Below are positions 11,555 through 22,361 of a stretch of DNA of 64,000 bases, in pieces. The position numbers were made by a program, and so were the translations under genes. Source of the DNA: Membranipora membranacea. Taxonomy: Eukaryota > Bryozoa > Gymnolaemata > Cheilostomatida > Membraniporidae. The stretch spans positions 34,694,283 through 34,758,282 of the forward strand of contig OU612066.1 in assembly GCA_914767715.1 (NCBI GenBank), in the 5' to 3' direction. The notes beneath the pieces were generated by a model that ran no database searches, was not told the DNA's origin, and saw only the letters and a program-made list of their open reading frames with translations. Positions within the stretch are counted from its first letter, which is position 1. Each line of letters opens with the position of its first letter.

Positions 11555-13730
11555 AGCATATCATATGGTCAAATTCTAGGGTGCATGACCTGATATGCTG
11601 CTTTGTATTTTTAATAAGAATTTGATCTCAAATAAGTATTTTTGTTTCGACGATTCTTGTTGGGGATTGGATGAAATTGTCAAAATTATTGGTCTTCAAT
11701 CGAATTGCTTTAGTCTTCTGAAGAGAAGACTAAATACTATTCTGCATTTAATCAATATTACGTCACCAATAAGGAGTGAGTACGAGCGGAGAGCACGGGA
11801 AGACCCATAGCTAAATCCTCCAGTAAACCTGGCGAAGTGACCACTTTGCACATTTAGAACAATTTCAATAGAAATAGATCAAAGCATGGTTTTTTCTGGT
11901 ACAAAAAGAACATGCATTAATTATCCCTCTAAAATGTTATGTTTATGTCATGGCAAGTTTTGCAGGCTTCTGATTTGTTATAACTAAGTTATCGCACCAA
12001 AACTGGATGGTGTGACATTACTCCCAAATTTTTCAACTGCATCATGGCGTTCAATTTCAGTTATTGTCTTATTATTTCCTAATGCGATAGAGGAGCTAGC
12101 ATAATTCTCATAAATTCAGTTGATATTTATTGATAGGGGAAGTCCTATTTCTATATTGGTCTAAGTTCACAATTTTAACAATTAAACACACTGGCGCAAA
12201 TATGATTCCGATAGCCTAAGGACACTGTCAATTATACCACATGTCAATAATTTCCTCTATAATTCTTTATGGTCGAATATTTCAGTGATAAATGCATTTA
12301 GAGAAAAAAAATTATAAAATAGTAATTCAGGTCTGTAATTGTATCAGGAGAATTTGTCCCCTGTTTGAACATAGGGTTTCGTTTTACTATTTTTTAATAG
12401 CTGGAGGCAAAAATCAGTGCTATAATGAGAAGATTTAGCAAATGGAATTTTGTCAGTTACCTAATTTTTAAGCTTTGTATTTGTCAAATTTGTCAACCTA
12501 AAAAAAATAAAATAGAAAATACCTCAAGTTGAGCAACACTAGCCTTGTCAAGCAGTGACAGGTTTCGGTTTTCAGACGTTTTTGATATACAATACTAGAA
12601 TCCCTCCAAGGACTGGAGTGAGGGTTTACATGGAAAGTTAAACATTAAAATGTTTTGAATATTATTACATTTTTGGTATTTATACTTGCGTTAGATCCCT
12701 TTGAACTTGGAAAGAAGGGACACAGGTTGACTGTTTAATATACATCTTTATGTTTTTACTCAGTCCATAACTTTGTTAGCCGTATTTTTATATTATATCT
12801 CCGGTTTCAATAGGAATTACACTGATTTAAAACCTCCAACATGGAACAAATAAATAGTACGCGTTACAGCATGTTCTAATGCCATAATCTTAACAATATT
12901 TTAATTGATCAGATAAGGAAGACAGAGCATATAACCAGATTGCACCACAACAAGCTGTGTATAGATTTTCTTACAAAGCTCAGTCTTTGGTTTTACAAAT
13001 ATAACTAACTATGCCAAGTATCATCTATGCCTTGACTGCTTTTAATGGCCACCCTTATTTGATAGCACAGATTCTTCAATGCAATCATAAATATGTTCAC
13101 GCTTATTGGTGATGACCAATCGCAATCAGAATTGCAGGTAGTTGTCCCTTCTTTTTACAAGTGGAAACAATTATAATGTTTCAAACTGTTAATATGGTAA
13201 AAGCAGGAAGGGTCCTTGGTCAAAACAAATAATTGTTTTAACTTGAATACGATTCATTGTCATCTTGGAAAGGATCGTGTGTGTAAATTTACATAAAGTG
13301 AGAATTTTCTTTACATTGTTTGGTGGTTGATTGATATAGGCTTGTAAACTAGTAAAACAATCTTTACCGAAAGCCATGTGGAAAACATATGATAAAAGCT
13401 TAATTTTGTAGAGTGATATGGCCAATAACCGTTGATATGATTCAGCCCGGTCGATGATTAAATGGCCCAAAACTTTTGAGAATTGGCAAAGGCACGATTA
13501 ATTTGTTTTGTCGAAAAAGTAATTTATAACAAGGAGGCAATTTTGATAAAATCAACCACTTGGACTAACTTGTGCAATCAAAAACTCAAATCAAAATCAA
13601 CCCGCTACTAATAAAATCACATCTTTCAAAGTTACTTTCGCGAGTTGTCGGCTGGATGTGAACATTGTTCACTTATTTGTGAAATGTGAACGGCTTAGCC
13701 TGAAAAAAGGCTACAAAGGGAAAACTGTGC
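11555..13730. other. Core of foldback element A, right part; no gene recognised
   Basis: AT-rich sequence conserved with unit B, and for 13,000-13,700 also with element M. The short open frames (for example 13,189-13,470 minus) are not conserved as proteins: in element M the reading frame is disrupted while the DNA still aligns. The empty site of the unit-B transposon is at about 12,163-12,168. Confidence 0.55.
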
Positions 13731-14374
13731 GGTGAAAGTTTGTGTTGGGAAAACAGCACTGTGGTAAATTGTCCTGTTGGGAAAAATTAATTGGTGGGAA
13801 ATTGTCTTGTTGGGAAAATTGTTTGGTGGGAAAACGGCTTGGTGGGAAACTGGCTTGTTGAGCAAATGTCTGGGTGGAAAAATGATTGGTGGGAAAACGT
13901 ACAGGTGGGAAACTAGATTGGTGGGAAAACGTCCAGGTGGGAAAATGGCACAGTTGGAAATCAAACAGGTGGGATAATGGCTCGGTGGGAAAATGTCCAG
14001 GTGGGAAAACGGCAGAGTGGGATTACGGGAGGTGGGAAAATGGCTTGGTGGGAAAATGACATTGGGAAAATGGGGCTGACATTGATATTTCACCCTGTAC
14101 ATATCGTCTGGTGTATTTGCAGGAAAGATTCTGTTGATTTAAGGTTTGATCGATTGTCGGCAAAATAATTTTAGAAATCTAATGCATACAGGTAGGTTGA
14201 TTGAAATAAGACCAGAAATGTCTGTAAAATAAAATGCAATGGTCTGTTGTGAGATGGAATGAGTTGTCTTCTCAGAGAACAATTGGGCACAACTCTAATA
14301 AAACTTAACTCCTAATAACACAGTATTTTATGTCTATCAGGATGTCTATGAATAACACTATTTGGCTGACTATA

Positions 14375-14611
14375 ATGGCAGACAATTGTGGTGACACGGA
14401 AGTTTTTGAACAGTTGCTTACCTTGATCTCAGACTCTCTACCCCTTTTTGCAATGTTTGCTGATAGTCATTCTGCGCCAGGCAATCTCTATGACCGATCA
14501 GGCTGTCAGCATCGAAAATCCTCTTTTCCAACCTCAGGAGTGGAAGATACTAAGTATAGCATAGAGTGGATAGAACACTCTATATTCCCCATCAGGAGTG
14601 GATGTTTATGA
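14375..14611 (+). CDS. Small uncharacterised ORF between foldback A and the TPR fragment
   Basis: An ATG at 14,375 opens a frame beginning MADNCGDTEVFEQLL and continuing through LPLFAMFADSHSAPGNL, which has protein-like composition. Unit B repeats it at 63,690 (MTDNCGDTEV...). The frame is conserved over about 38 codons, then the copies diverge: B reads DRYERVIHRINL and stops, while A has an indel after Asp and runs on for another 39 codons. It could be a first exon or chance. No family is recognised. Confidence 0.25.
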   Translation: MADNCGDTEVFEQLLTLISDSLPLFAMFADSHSAPGNLYDRSGCQHRKSSFPTSGVEDTKYSIEWIEHSIFPIRSGCL

Positions 14612-14639
14612 ATTATCATATTTTTGCAGATTTGCAGCA

Positions 14640-15336
14640 CATTCTCCTCGGTTTCCTCGCGCAAGGATTAATTTGATCCCTGGTACCACCTCAAGAAGTG
14701 GAGTGGAAAACATAATGGTATCACTTTTAGAGGATTTTCCCGTACTACAAGGGAGAGTACCGGCTTTGATTCCACCTCAAAGCAATCACATGGATTGTCT
14801 AAAGACAATGAGGAAGAATTTTCAGGAGGTAATTTTTAAAAATGATACAAAAGTGTTTGTATATCAAATTAGACCTTTTGAGTGCAGCTTCACCGATAGA
14901 CAGATTAGATATAATAACTAGTGTCACACCTAATGTATTAGTATGTCTGTTATCACTTGGTAATGTGTACTGTTGGCAGAAGCGCTATGATGTAGCTGAG
15001 AAGTATTATCTAAAATCACTGGAGTTTTTGTATGATCTATATGGAGCACATGCAGCAGTAAGAAGTGTAGGTTATACACTGAATAATTTAGGTTATAATT
15101 ACACAGCCATGAAACAATACAGTGAGGCTGAGCAGAGTTACACACAGGCATTAACTATATTTAGAGAGATATCAAAGGTTGGGGACAGTGTGTATACAGC
15201 TAATACACTGTATGCTTTGGGTTATACTTACATCATGATAGGAGATAAGAGTAAGGGAGTAGAGAAACTGAAGGAAGCATTGAATATTTATTTCAGACAA
15301 GATCCTGGTAATGAAAGGATTATCTCAGAAAACTGA
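14640..15336 (+). pseudogene. Chimeric, internally deleted NTase-TPR copy with two TPRs
   Basis: 14,756-14,829 matches the 3' part of exon 1 of the NTase-TPR gene (compare 35,273-35,343), including its splice donor. About 30 bp later the sequence jumps to the pre-TPR coding region (compare 43,845 onward). The junction at about 14,860 removes what is 8.5 kb in C2, including the whole nucleotidyltransferase domain. Downstream, an intact frame from ATG 14,842 encodes 164 residues: LSAASPIDRLDIIT, VAEKYYLKSLEFLYDLYG, one 43-residue TPR (YTAMKQYSEAEQSY) and the terminal repeat YIMIGDKSKGVEKLKEALNIY. The open frame could make a short TPR protein, but the start codon arises from former intron sequence. 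It is useful as an outgroup for the C2 array because the repeat has not been amplified here. Confidence 0.7.
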
Positions 15337-16640
15337 AATGAAAATAGAGATATATTCTGCGCAGCTGAATATGTTGCAACTGTAAATATCCCCATCAATA
15401 ATGTTCACATAACCCAAGCACCTGTTCCTAACCAACCATGCAGCTCCAACAATTAAACTAAAATCATATGATTGATGTAAAATTATATATCTAACTTGAT
15501 GCATGTGTTTTTATGTGTGTGATCAATGTACCTTTCATCATACAAGTCCATCATCAGCTTAGTGGCGTGTATTATCTATTTCTTTTTATTTATTTATTTC
15601 TCAACGTCATATTTTTCCCATTCTATTTTTATCAATTTTGTTGTACCAGTGGTTAAATGTCATCTAAAGAAGTTCCATGCTTGCCAACAAAAATTGATTC
15701 CGAATTTTTTGGCTTATTAACATAAACTTTCAGTATCAGCAGATGGTATGAGAAGCTCGATATTAATTAATGTTACAAAATTAGGACATTTGAATATCAT
15801 CTTGAATCGTCTGTCTATTTCTGTATATATCTGCTTATCTATATATCTGTCCTTAGGTGTTTATATCTGCCTATATTTATCTATATTTGTCTATATCTGT
15901 CCATCTGTCTATGCCTATTTCTATCTTTCTATATTTATTTATATATTTCTTAATTAATTAACCAAAATTTATTGTAAAATTTTGAGTATTCTTTTGAGGC
16001 AATTTGTTAAGACAAATACTGTAAATGTCTTATTACACAGCTTGTAGTTATTTAAAAAAGGCTTGATTATCAAACTATGATCATTTGTATTTTGATATGA
16101 ATGTGCTGGTAAGGCTTCCAAACTTAATGAACAATAGTATCTATTTACTGGATTGTGCTAAATTACTGCTGTGAACTGTTTATTATCTTTTCAGTGCAGT
16201 GTTGACTCATCTTATAGCTTAGCAATTAGGATAAGCTTAGTTTTTGCGGTCACTTCTGGGTTACAGGAACAGCATACTGCTGCGATAAATACTTTAATTA
16301 ATTGATCGGCTCTTTCGGACTTTTTTGTCTCTTTAGCGTGTGTTACATTAACATCTGCTTTGCTAGAACAATGCAATCCATTGATACTCCATATTCCATT
16401 GCTGACACAGTATTAATCATCGTTGTCATGTGATTTGTTATTGCGTTACGTAACACCTGTCTTTGCTGCTGAAAACATCTACTCCTCAGTATTTTATACA
16501 ACTACCAGCCATCACAGGAGATGGAGTCTATAGTCAAGGCTCTGTGACTCACACTGTATATTTCCGTTACTTTTTGTATCATTGAATGCTCATAATCCTC
16601 TCAGTAGCAATACAGGGACTTGCACCATTTGTCAAACTAA
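15337..16640. repeat. 3' flank of the TPR fragment, duplicated at 47,175-48,650
   Basis: Sequence after the TPR stop is collinear with that after the C2 ancestral stop, including CATGTGTTTTTATGTGTG, a TCTATATCTG-type low-complexity tract at about 15,805-15,960 (compare 47,571-47,760), and the stretch around 16,440-16,570. Similarity fades after about 16,640. No gene is seen. The match shows the NTase-TPR gene and its downstream flank were duplicated together. Confidence 0.75.
15805..15960 (+). repeat. Degenerate (TCTATMTG)n microsatellite
   Basis: Simple repeat with variants of TCTATATCTG and CTGTCTAT, ending in TATTTATATATTTC. A related but longer tract lies at 47,571-47,760. The apparent ORFs across it are a by-product of the periodic sequence. 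Confidence 0.8.
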
Positions 16641-18590
16641 TTTAAATTCTAATTTTCACAAAAAGATTTTGGGGTCCATATTGGGTCTTCCCTTGGTATG
16701 TCTCCCCTGCAAAAAGCAGAATCAAAAGAGCAGAGGAGATAAGTGAATGAGGCAGGCGAAACAAAAAAGAGACAGCTATCATCTGTAAATGCCTTTGATT
16801 ACTAGATCACTGTAGATTGGATATCATTTATAAGCTTGCTGCCTTCACTGCAGACTTGGAACCTATGGTTGAAGGACAACTTCAAAATCAAAAATCAATT
16901 TTGTATAAATTCCAAGAGTTTGTCAGCATCTTGAAAACCGACGAGCTTGAATAAGTTTTTGAGTCCTATGATATATGGTGATCCTGCACAATTGTCATTT
17001 TTGCTTTAAACATTATCATTGTCTGCCCAGGCAATTACTGTACACCAAGGTACTTTTTCCAGCAGCATCACATTTCATGTAAAGATTTAATTGTATATTT
17101 AAATTTAATGAAAATAATGTAACGTATCCTGTCAGTGTTTCGAATAGTGAATACTAGTATGGGCTTGAGATCTTTGAGGTCTTAATTCAATTCCAGGTGC
17201 CTGCAGTCATCTCTGATTTGGTAGTGGCACACCAATGGGGCTCCCCGTGTATTTTACTGAAGATTGAAGATTGAGTGTTTTAAAGTTGAAGAAAAGATTT
17301 AGTCAGTTTAAATGAAAAATCAATAAAAAATTTTAGACTTCAATTCAGTACAACAATTTGGAGTTAGCCACTCAGATAAGGTGTTTTGGATAGACAACTC
17401 AAAGCAATAACAAACTGAAACTCATCAGCCCATCAAAACAAAACCAAAACTCAAGCGCATGGGTCATTCTGAGCAGAAATGAGTAGATAACACCACGGTC
17501 CAGTTGTTTTGAAGAATTAAGTCTGAATATGAGATTTTTAAAATTGAAGATTGCTCTTTTTTCTCTGAAGAAATTGAAGACAGCCTTGTGTGCAGGGAGC
17601 CCCACCAATCATCCTGGCAAGGTCCTTGCAAAAACAGGACAAAAATATGGAGGCCCACTGTGTGTTTGTACAACCCACACATAATTTGGTTTGTGGCGGG
17701 CACGGGTTTATGGTGCGGCATAAGCAGTACTATGGGTCTATGAACCTGTACCCAAGAGAGGATAATTCTCTCCGCCTTGAAGATGAAGAGTATGATGATG
17801 ATTATAACGATGGTAAATGTATGTTATCAACCTTATATCTCCATTTCAAATGAAAGTTGATGAAAAAGATTAATCTTAGTACTATAGCCAAACGTGATAA
17901 TATTGAGAGAGAATGAGATATAAACTCTCCTGGGCTCCAGTTTAGATTTCCGTGTAGTCTTCACCGATGTTGGTAATTTATAGATTACTGTTCCAATAGT
18001 CTGATTAGATCTCATATAGTCACACAATTATAGATAGTTGTCTTGTCTACCTACATGACCTAGTGAGTAGGCTATAATAATTAAAAGTATAACCATGATT
18101 ATAACTTCACGCTGCATACACCACAAATACAGCTCCATGCTCATGCCGGCTGCAATGTGGCACAGACTAGTTGATTCAAGGCATGGAGGAGATTAGGTAA
18201 AAGGGATGATTTTTGTATACATCCCTATTAATCTTGAACACCTAGCCTGAGGAGCTGTCTGTAGGGTTGATGGTGGGGTAGCAGATACTCCAGTGTTTCG
18301 TCCATTGTTAGAAGTGGAAAATATGATTTAGGGGTCGCTAACCATGTCGGGGGGCCGCCTAGAGTCTGGGACGGAGTTAATAAATCATGTGCACAAGCCT
18401 GCAATCCACTACAGGAAGTTATTGCCCCTTGTCTCTGAACACCCTTCCAAACTAGATTTATCAACACTCAAAACAAAAATACTATCAGAATTACAAAGAA
18501 TCAACCATAATTGGGCTTTAGTGAGCTATATTTCAATCTCCATAATCAGTCAAGGATAGGTTTGTCGAAGGAAGTGACCAGCTGTGGAAA
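16641..18590. other. Non-duplicated spacer, no gene supported
   Basis: Single-copy sequence within this window. Two open frames, 17,590-17,853 plus (with an acidic DEEYDDDYND stretch) and 18,344-18,559 plus, have plausible composition, but no family, splice context or second copy supports them. I would not call either a gene. Confidence 0.4.
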
Positions 18591-19560
18591 ACTTAATTGA
18601 GAATGCAAGGGTGGACATAATGGCCAAGTTTGAGTCTCTAAGTGTATGCTTGGAGGAGACGTTGCTGAAGGCTGTTCAGAAGCTGGAGGAAAAAGTGGAG
18701 GTGCCTATGGAGAATAACAGCTTGCGTAGCAGATTGCATGTGATGGAGAGGATATGAGAGAGGTGACTGTTAGGAGATTCAAATGTGCCGTAAACTGACA
18801 AAGAAATCACAGAGAAGCTGGTGCTGAGTATTGCTGACTCAACGGGTATGGAGATAAAAGCTTGAGATAGGAGTACTGCCTAGCGCCTACCAGTGAAAAA
18901 GGAGGAACAGAATAGTGCAGTGTCTAGGATACATTTAGCTTATTAAGCGAAACACCATAAGAACACGGAAACATAAGTTAGCACAAGGTAAGTCAAGAAC
19001 AAAATGGAGACGCCACCGGTGGAAGAGTCTTTATCCACGAACATTTAACACAAAGTCATAACGATCTCTTCTATTGTTCCAAGTACTCCAGCTACATTCC
19101 ACTCCGGCAGATTCTAGCTTCAGGTTTATCTGGACACTTTACGAGAAGATATATGTTTGAGACAAAGTATCATTGAAACATTCATATGGAGATGACCTAG
19201 AAAATAGATCGAGAGAGCAATCCCAAAAGTTAAGATATAATAGTCAAACTGCTGAGCGCTACTGAATAATGATCTGTAAATATATAATAGTTATATCGAA
19301 AATTTTTGCCACTCTTATGTTAAGTCTGTGTCATCAAATATTTGGTCAATTTTCTAACAATTTGATGAATGTTGCTAATACTATATAACATAATTTGCAT
19401 TTCAGAAACATGGCTTGAGGTCAGGTCACCTGACCTCCACGCCCGCAGGGAATAGATGGGCCCTCATACCCATATAAATGTTGGCAGAGAAGAGATGGTC
19501 TCTTCGGCCAGGCTGATGTATCATCAGAGGAGAATATGTATATGACAATAGGTGACAATT
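18591..19560 (+). mobile_element. Decayed LINE: ORF1-like and endonuclease-like remnants
   Basis: From about 18,618 the plus strand reads MAKFESLSVCLEETLLKAVQ, then, with stops, segments resembling the C-terminal part of LINE ORF1 proteins (EITEKLVLSIADSTGMEIKA, then a RLP-like end near 18,890). Around 19,395 comes CISETWL, the start of a typical LINE apurinic endonuclease motif. Stops and frameshifts are frequent, so it is long dead. Assignment rests on these motifs alone; boundaries are approximate. Confidence 0.5.
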
Positions 19561-22361
19561 ATACAACAGAAAATTTACAATGTCAGCATTCATTTAGGAT
19601 ATGTAATATTCATCACCTAATTGGGAAGTTGAAAGTTAAGGGACGGAGGTTGGTGTTCACAGGCTGTGATCCAACTTCAGAAATATAGGTGCACTAGCAA
19701 GCTGCTCAGTGTGTAACAGTGTTTCCATCCACTGCTTGCAGTGTGTTGGTTGCTATGCTGCTATGGTTTTATTTGTGAATAGTTTGTAGATGTTTTAAAA
19801 CAAACTCAAGTGATTTTTTTTAACATCTCATAAAAGCCATAACAGCCACTGACACCATCCACTATCAAGAATACTAAATTTCTGGGCAAAAATGACAATG
19901 TCCAGAGAACATCAGCGATAGCTATGGCAAACGGAAATGAATAACAGCAAAAAGCTGCACAAAGTGTGTTGCAAATTCTCTCGATCATATTTATAAAGTG
20001 ATTGTCATGATGGAATTGTGAGATAGTATTAAATTCTTTCATTTCATCTCCTAAAAATTCACTAATAAATTGAGTTTACATGTGTAACTCGAGGACAAGT
20101 CTCCACTAATTTTCCGAGTCCATAGCTTGGCAAACTTGTGAGAACGTATCTATTTGCCCTTCCACTTACAGTTAGATACAGTGAGATAAAAATTAATTAA
20201 CATTTTTGATATATCAATCTGAGATAATCTCAATGTGTGAAGGAAGCGGCTGTTGACTCTTACTAAATTTATTCCTTGCGTTGTTAATCTTTCCAGACCA
20301 GGACCTATCAAACAAATAACTCTTCATTGTTTTGCAGGTGTGATATATCACTCGACTAGTATTGGCTGCAGAAAAAGTCATAAAATGGTATTAAAGAATC
20401 TTAGTATCATTCTGACTATGACTATTAATATAACTGTATATTCAGTTCTCATAAGTCTGATTATTGTTCTTCCCTTGCCATATCAAATATCAATGGTGTA
20501 ACTGATATGAATACCTGAGTCAAAAAATGGAGCAAAATGAGTAAGTACCAGGTCAAAGACTTGAAAGCATATTGAGTTTAGGCCCCCCACTGTACAACCC
20601 GACTGAGAAAGAGGGGAAGGATTACAACCCAAGGTGGTTTAGACCGCCACCCACAGTCACCCTGCCAGTGCCGTTATGGAGACAAGCAGAGAAACCAGTC
20701 CTCCCACCACAATAGGTACCTGTTGTATAGTTCCTTACCACTACACAACATGGACCTTCGACCTCTATTGTTATTGGTTTTAATTTCTTTTGAGTTTATT
20801 TATTACATATAATAACTGAGAAATTTCGAAAACTCTTCTAGTTTTCCGGGGCTATAGGTTCTTAAAAGCAATTTAATATAGAAAATTTGAACAGCATATC
20901 TACTGGCATAATTTTAGGTTTTCAAAGTATGTTATGTCGTGGAAATTGAGTGTCCATACTCCTAGGCTAGCTTTTTGTATGACTAATACACATTTTAGTC
21001 AGTTTCGTTAGCATGCCACCAAAACTCTAGAACATAATAATAAATTGGGATAAAAGAATGTACAATATATGATAAAAAGAGTGTTTCGGTCTAAGTATGG
21101 AGCTATGACATTCAAATATCACATGACACGTTACAACTCAATAACCAATAAGAGCATGTTTCGTTTCATGTCATATACTGACCTCTTTTAGTCAGTAGTA
21201 TGCAGGATCAAGACTACCAAACGTAGATAAACAATGGTGTACAAGTAAACAAGAACTATGTACACCTAATGGTAAATGCATAATTGTACAATATTGCGTT
21301 CGATGCCTTCGATTTGTCTATGTGATAAATTATTTCCAACAATCACCAGCGAAGATATTTTGTTTCATAAACAATGCTAAAATTTTATCCAAGTATGGTT
21401 TTGAAAAGTTGTCCTTTCTTTCTTTGTGAGTGGAATAGCTCAACAAACCACAATTATTATTTGGACTTTCCAAGACGAGAAATGTATTCACTGTAGGAAA
21501 GGTTAACCAATTCATCAAGGCTGACCTAATATTATACAGGTGATAGGTGTGATAACTTGATGGCACAGGAAGAGGCTGGGGGGAATTTGAGGTGTGGAGG
21601 GAGGGAGGCTTTAGTGGTTGAGGGATGTCTAGTATATTGTCTGATTAAATATGATGATATAGATAGAAATGGATGCGGAATATATGCTCTCCACTCGACT
21701 AACAGAGATGCTTACTGGCCTCAATGTTTCTCATCTGTGTGACATCAAGCTGTGCCTCTCAACTGAGCATGGCTCCCTGAGGCGTACACTGTGGTCCTGA
21801 ACCTCAAATCTTTAGCTCTGATTCCCGGACACTGAGTCCAAAAAATAGAACCAAAAATAAAGAAAATCCCAAACCCCAAATCCTGCCACCCAAACTCTAT
21901 AGTCTATAGGGTGAGCCCCAAACCAAGAAGATGACCCCAAAACCTCAAATCTTGAGTCTCAAACCCCAAAATTTCAGTTTGTAACCGCAATATTTTATCT
22001 TCAAATCCCAAATTGCGGGCCCAAAACCCCGCAATAATCACCCAGTATCTGAGCTCTATCCTCCAAACATGGTTTTCCTCAAGATATAAAATCACATCGA
22101 CCAACCAATCGATCACCTCAAATTAGTACATGTAGGACAAGTTAAGACATGTTTTATCCTCTTTCCTTACCAGCCTTTCACTAGGCGTTAGAACATCATT
22201 TTAAAGGAGATCACTGCACCCGTTTACTCAACGAACACATGAATCTGCTGTCTATTGTGGATTGTTTGCAGTAAACAACCAGCAAGGTAAGGTTACTTCA
22301 AAATATTGTAAATTCAATGTTCTCGCATCGTATATTTGAAGACAACCAGAGCCGTCACCAA
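19561..22361. other. Non-coding spacer with a low-complexity C/A-rich tract
   Basis: No gene is supported. From about 21,780 to 22,060 there is a degenerate tandem repeat of a CAAACCCCAAAT-like motif, reflected as repeated LGFE/LRF residues in minus-strand frames. Around 20,580-20,720 a C-rich stretch (AGGCCCCCCACTGTACAACC) reads like old repeat sequence but could not be classified. Confidence 0.4.

Larger units (their letters stand above)
9731..14070. mobile_element. Foldback element A: inverted 16-bp minisatellite arms around a 3.6-kb core
   Basis: The left arm (about 9731-10,075) is roughly 19 units of a 16-bp repeat with core TTTTCCCACC and a variable hexamer. The right arm (about 13,730-14,070) is the same repeat in inverse orientation (core GGTGGGAAAA). 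The outermost bases match as inverted repeats: CATTTTCCCAATGTCATTTT on the left and its complement on the right. Unit order at the tips is also shared. This architecture, long terminal inverted repeats made of tandem repeats, is that of foldback (FB-like) transposons. No transposase ORF was recognised in the core, so it looks non-autonomous. Against copies M and B, 10 bp next to the right end are missing. No target duplication is visible for this copy. Confidence 0.82.
197..14640. repeat. Unit A of a ~49-kb-spaced segmental duplication
   Basis: This stretch is collinear with 48,846-64,000. Landmarks match in the same order: the terminal SLC23 exon (2232 vs 50250), the hairpin transposon (5628 vs 53540), the SINE array (8261 vs 56173), the foldback element (9731 vs 57259) and the sequence before the TPR fragment (14,238 vs 63,549). 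The offset is 49.1-49.3 kb. Differences are scattered substitutions, small indels and whole transposon insertions private to one copy. Unit A alone has the LINE at 677-1824 and a third SINE-array unit. True tandem duplication is the simplest reading, but uncollapsed haplotypes in an assembly could produce part of this pattern. Confidence 0.9.

Noticed and set aside
13189-13470. 93-residue frame in the foldback core as a possible transposase
   Set aside because: No transposase motif; in element M the DNA aligns but the frame is broken by indels, so no protein-level constraint is visible.
17230-17610. Possible MITE with inverted GGGGCTCCC ends
   Set aside because: Only about 10 bp match as inverted repeats, no target duplication was found, and there is no second copy in the window.
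20253-20501. Hydrophobic ORF (LIIVLPLPYQISMV end) as a membrane protein
   Set aside because: Single short frame with no splice context, no homologous copy and no recognisable family.
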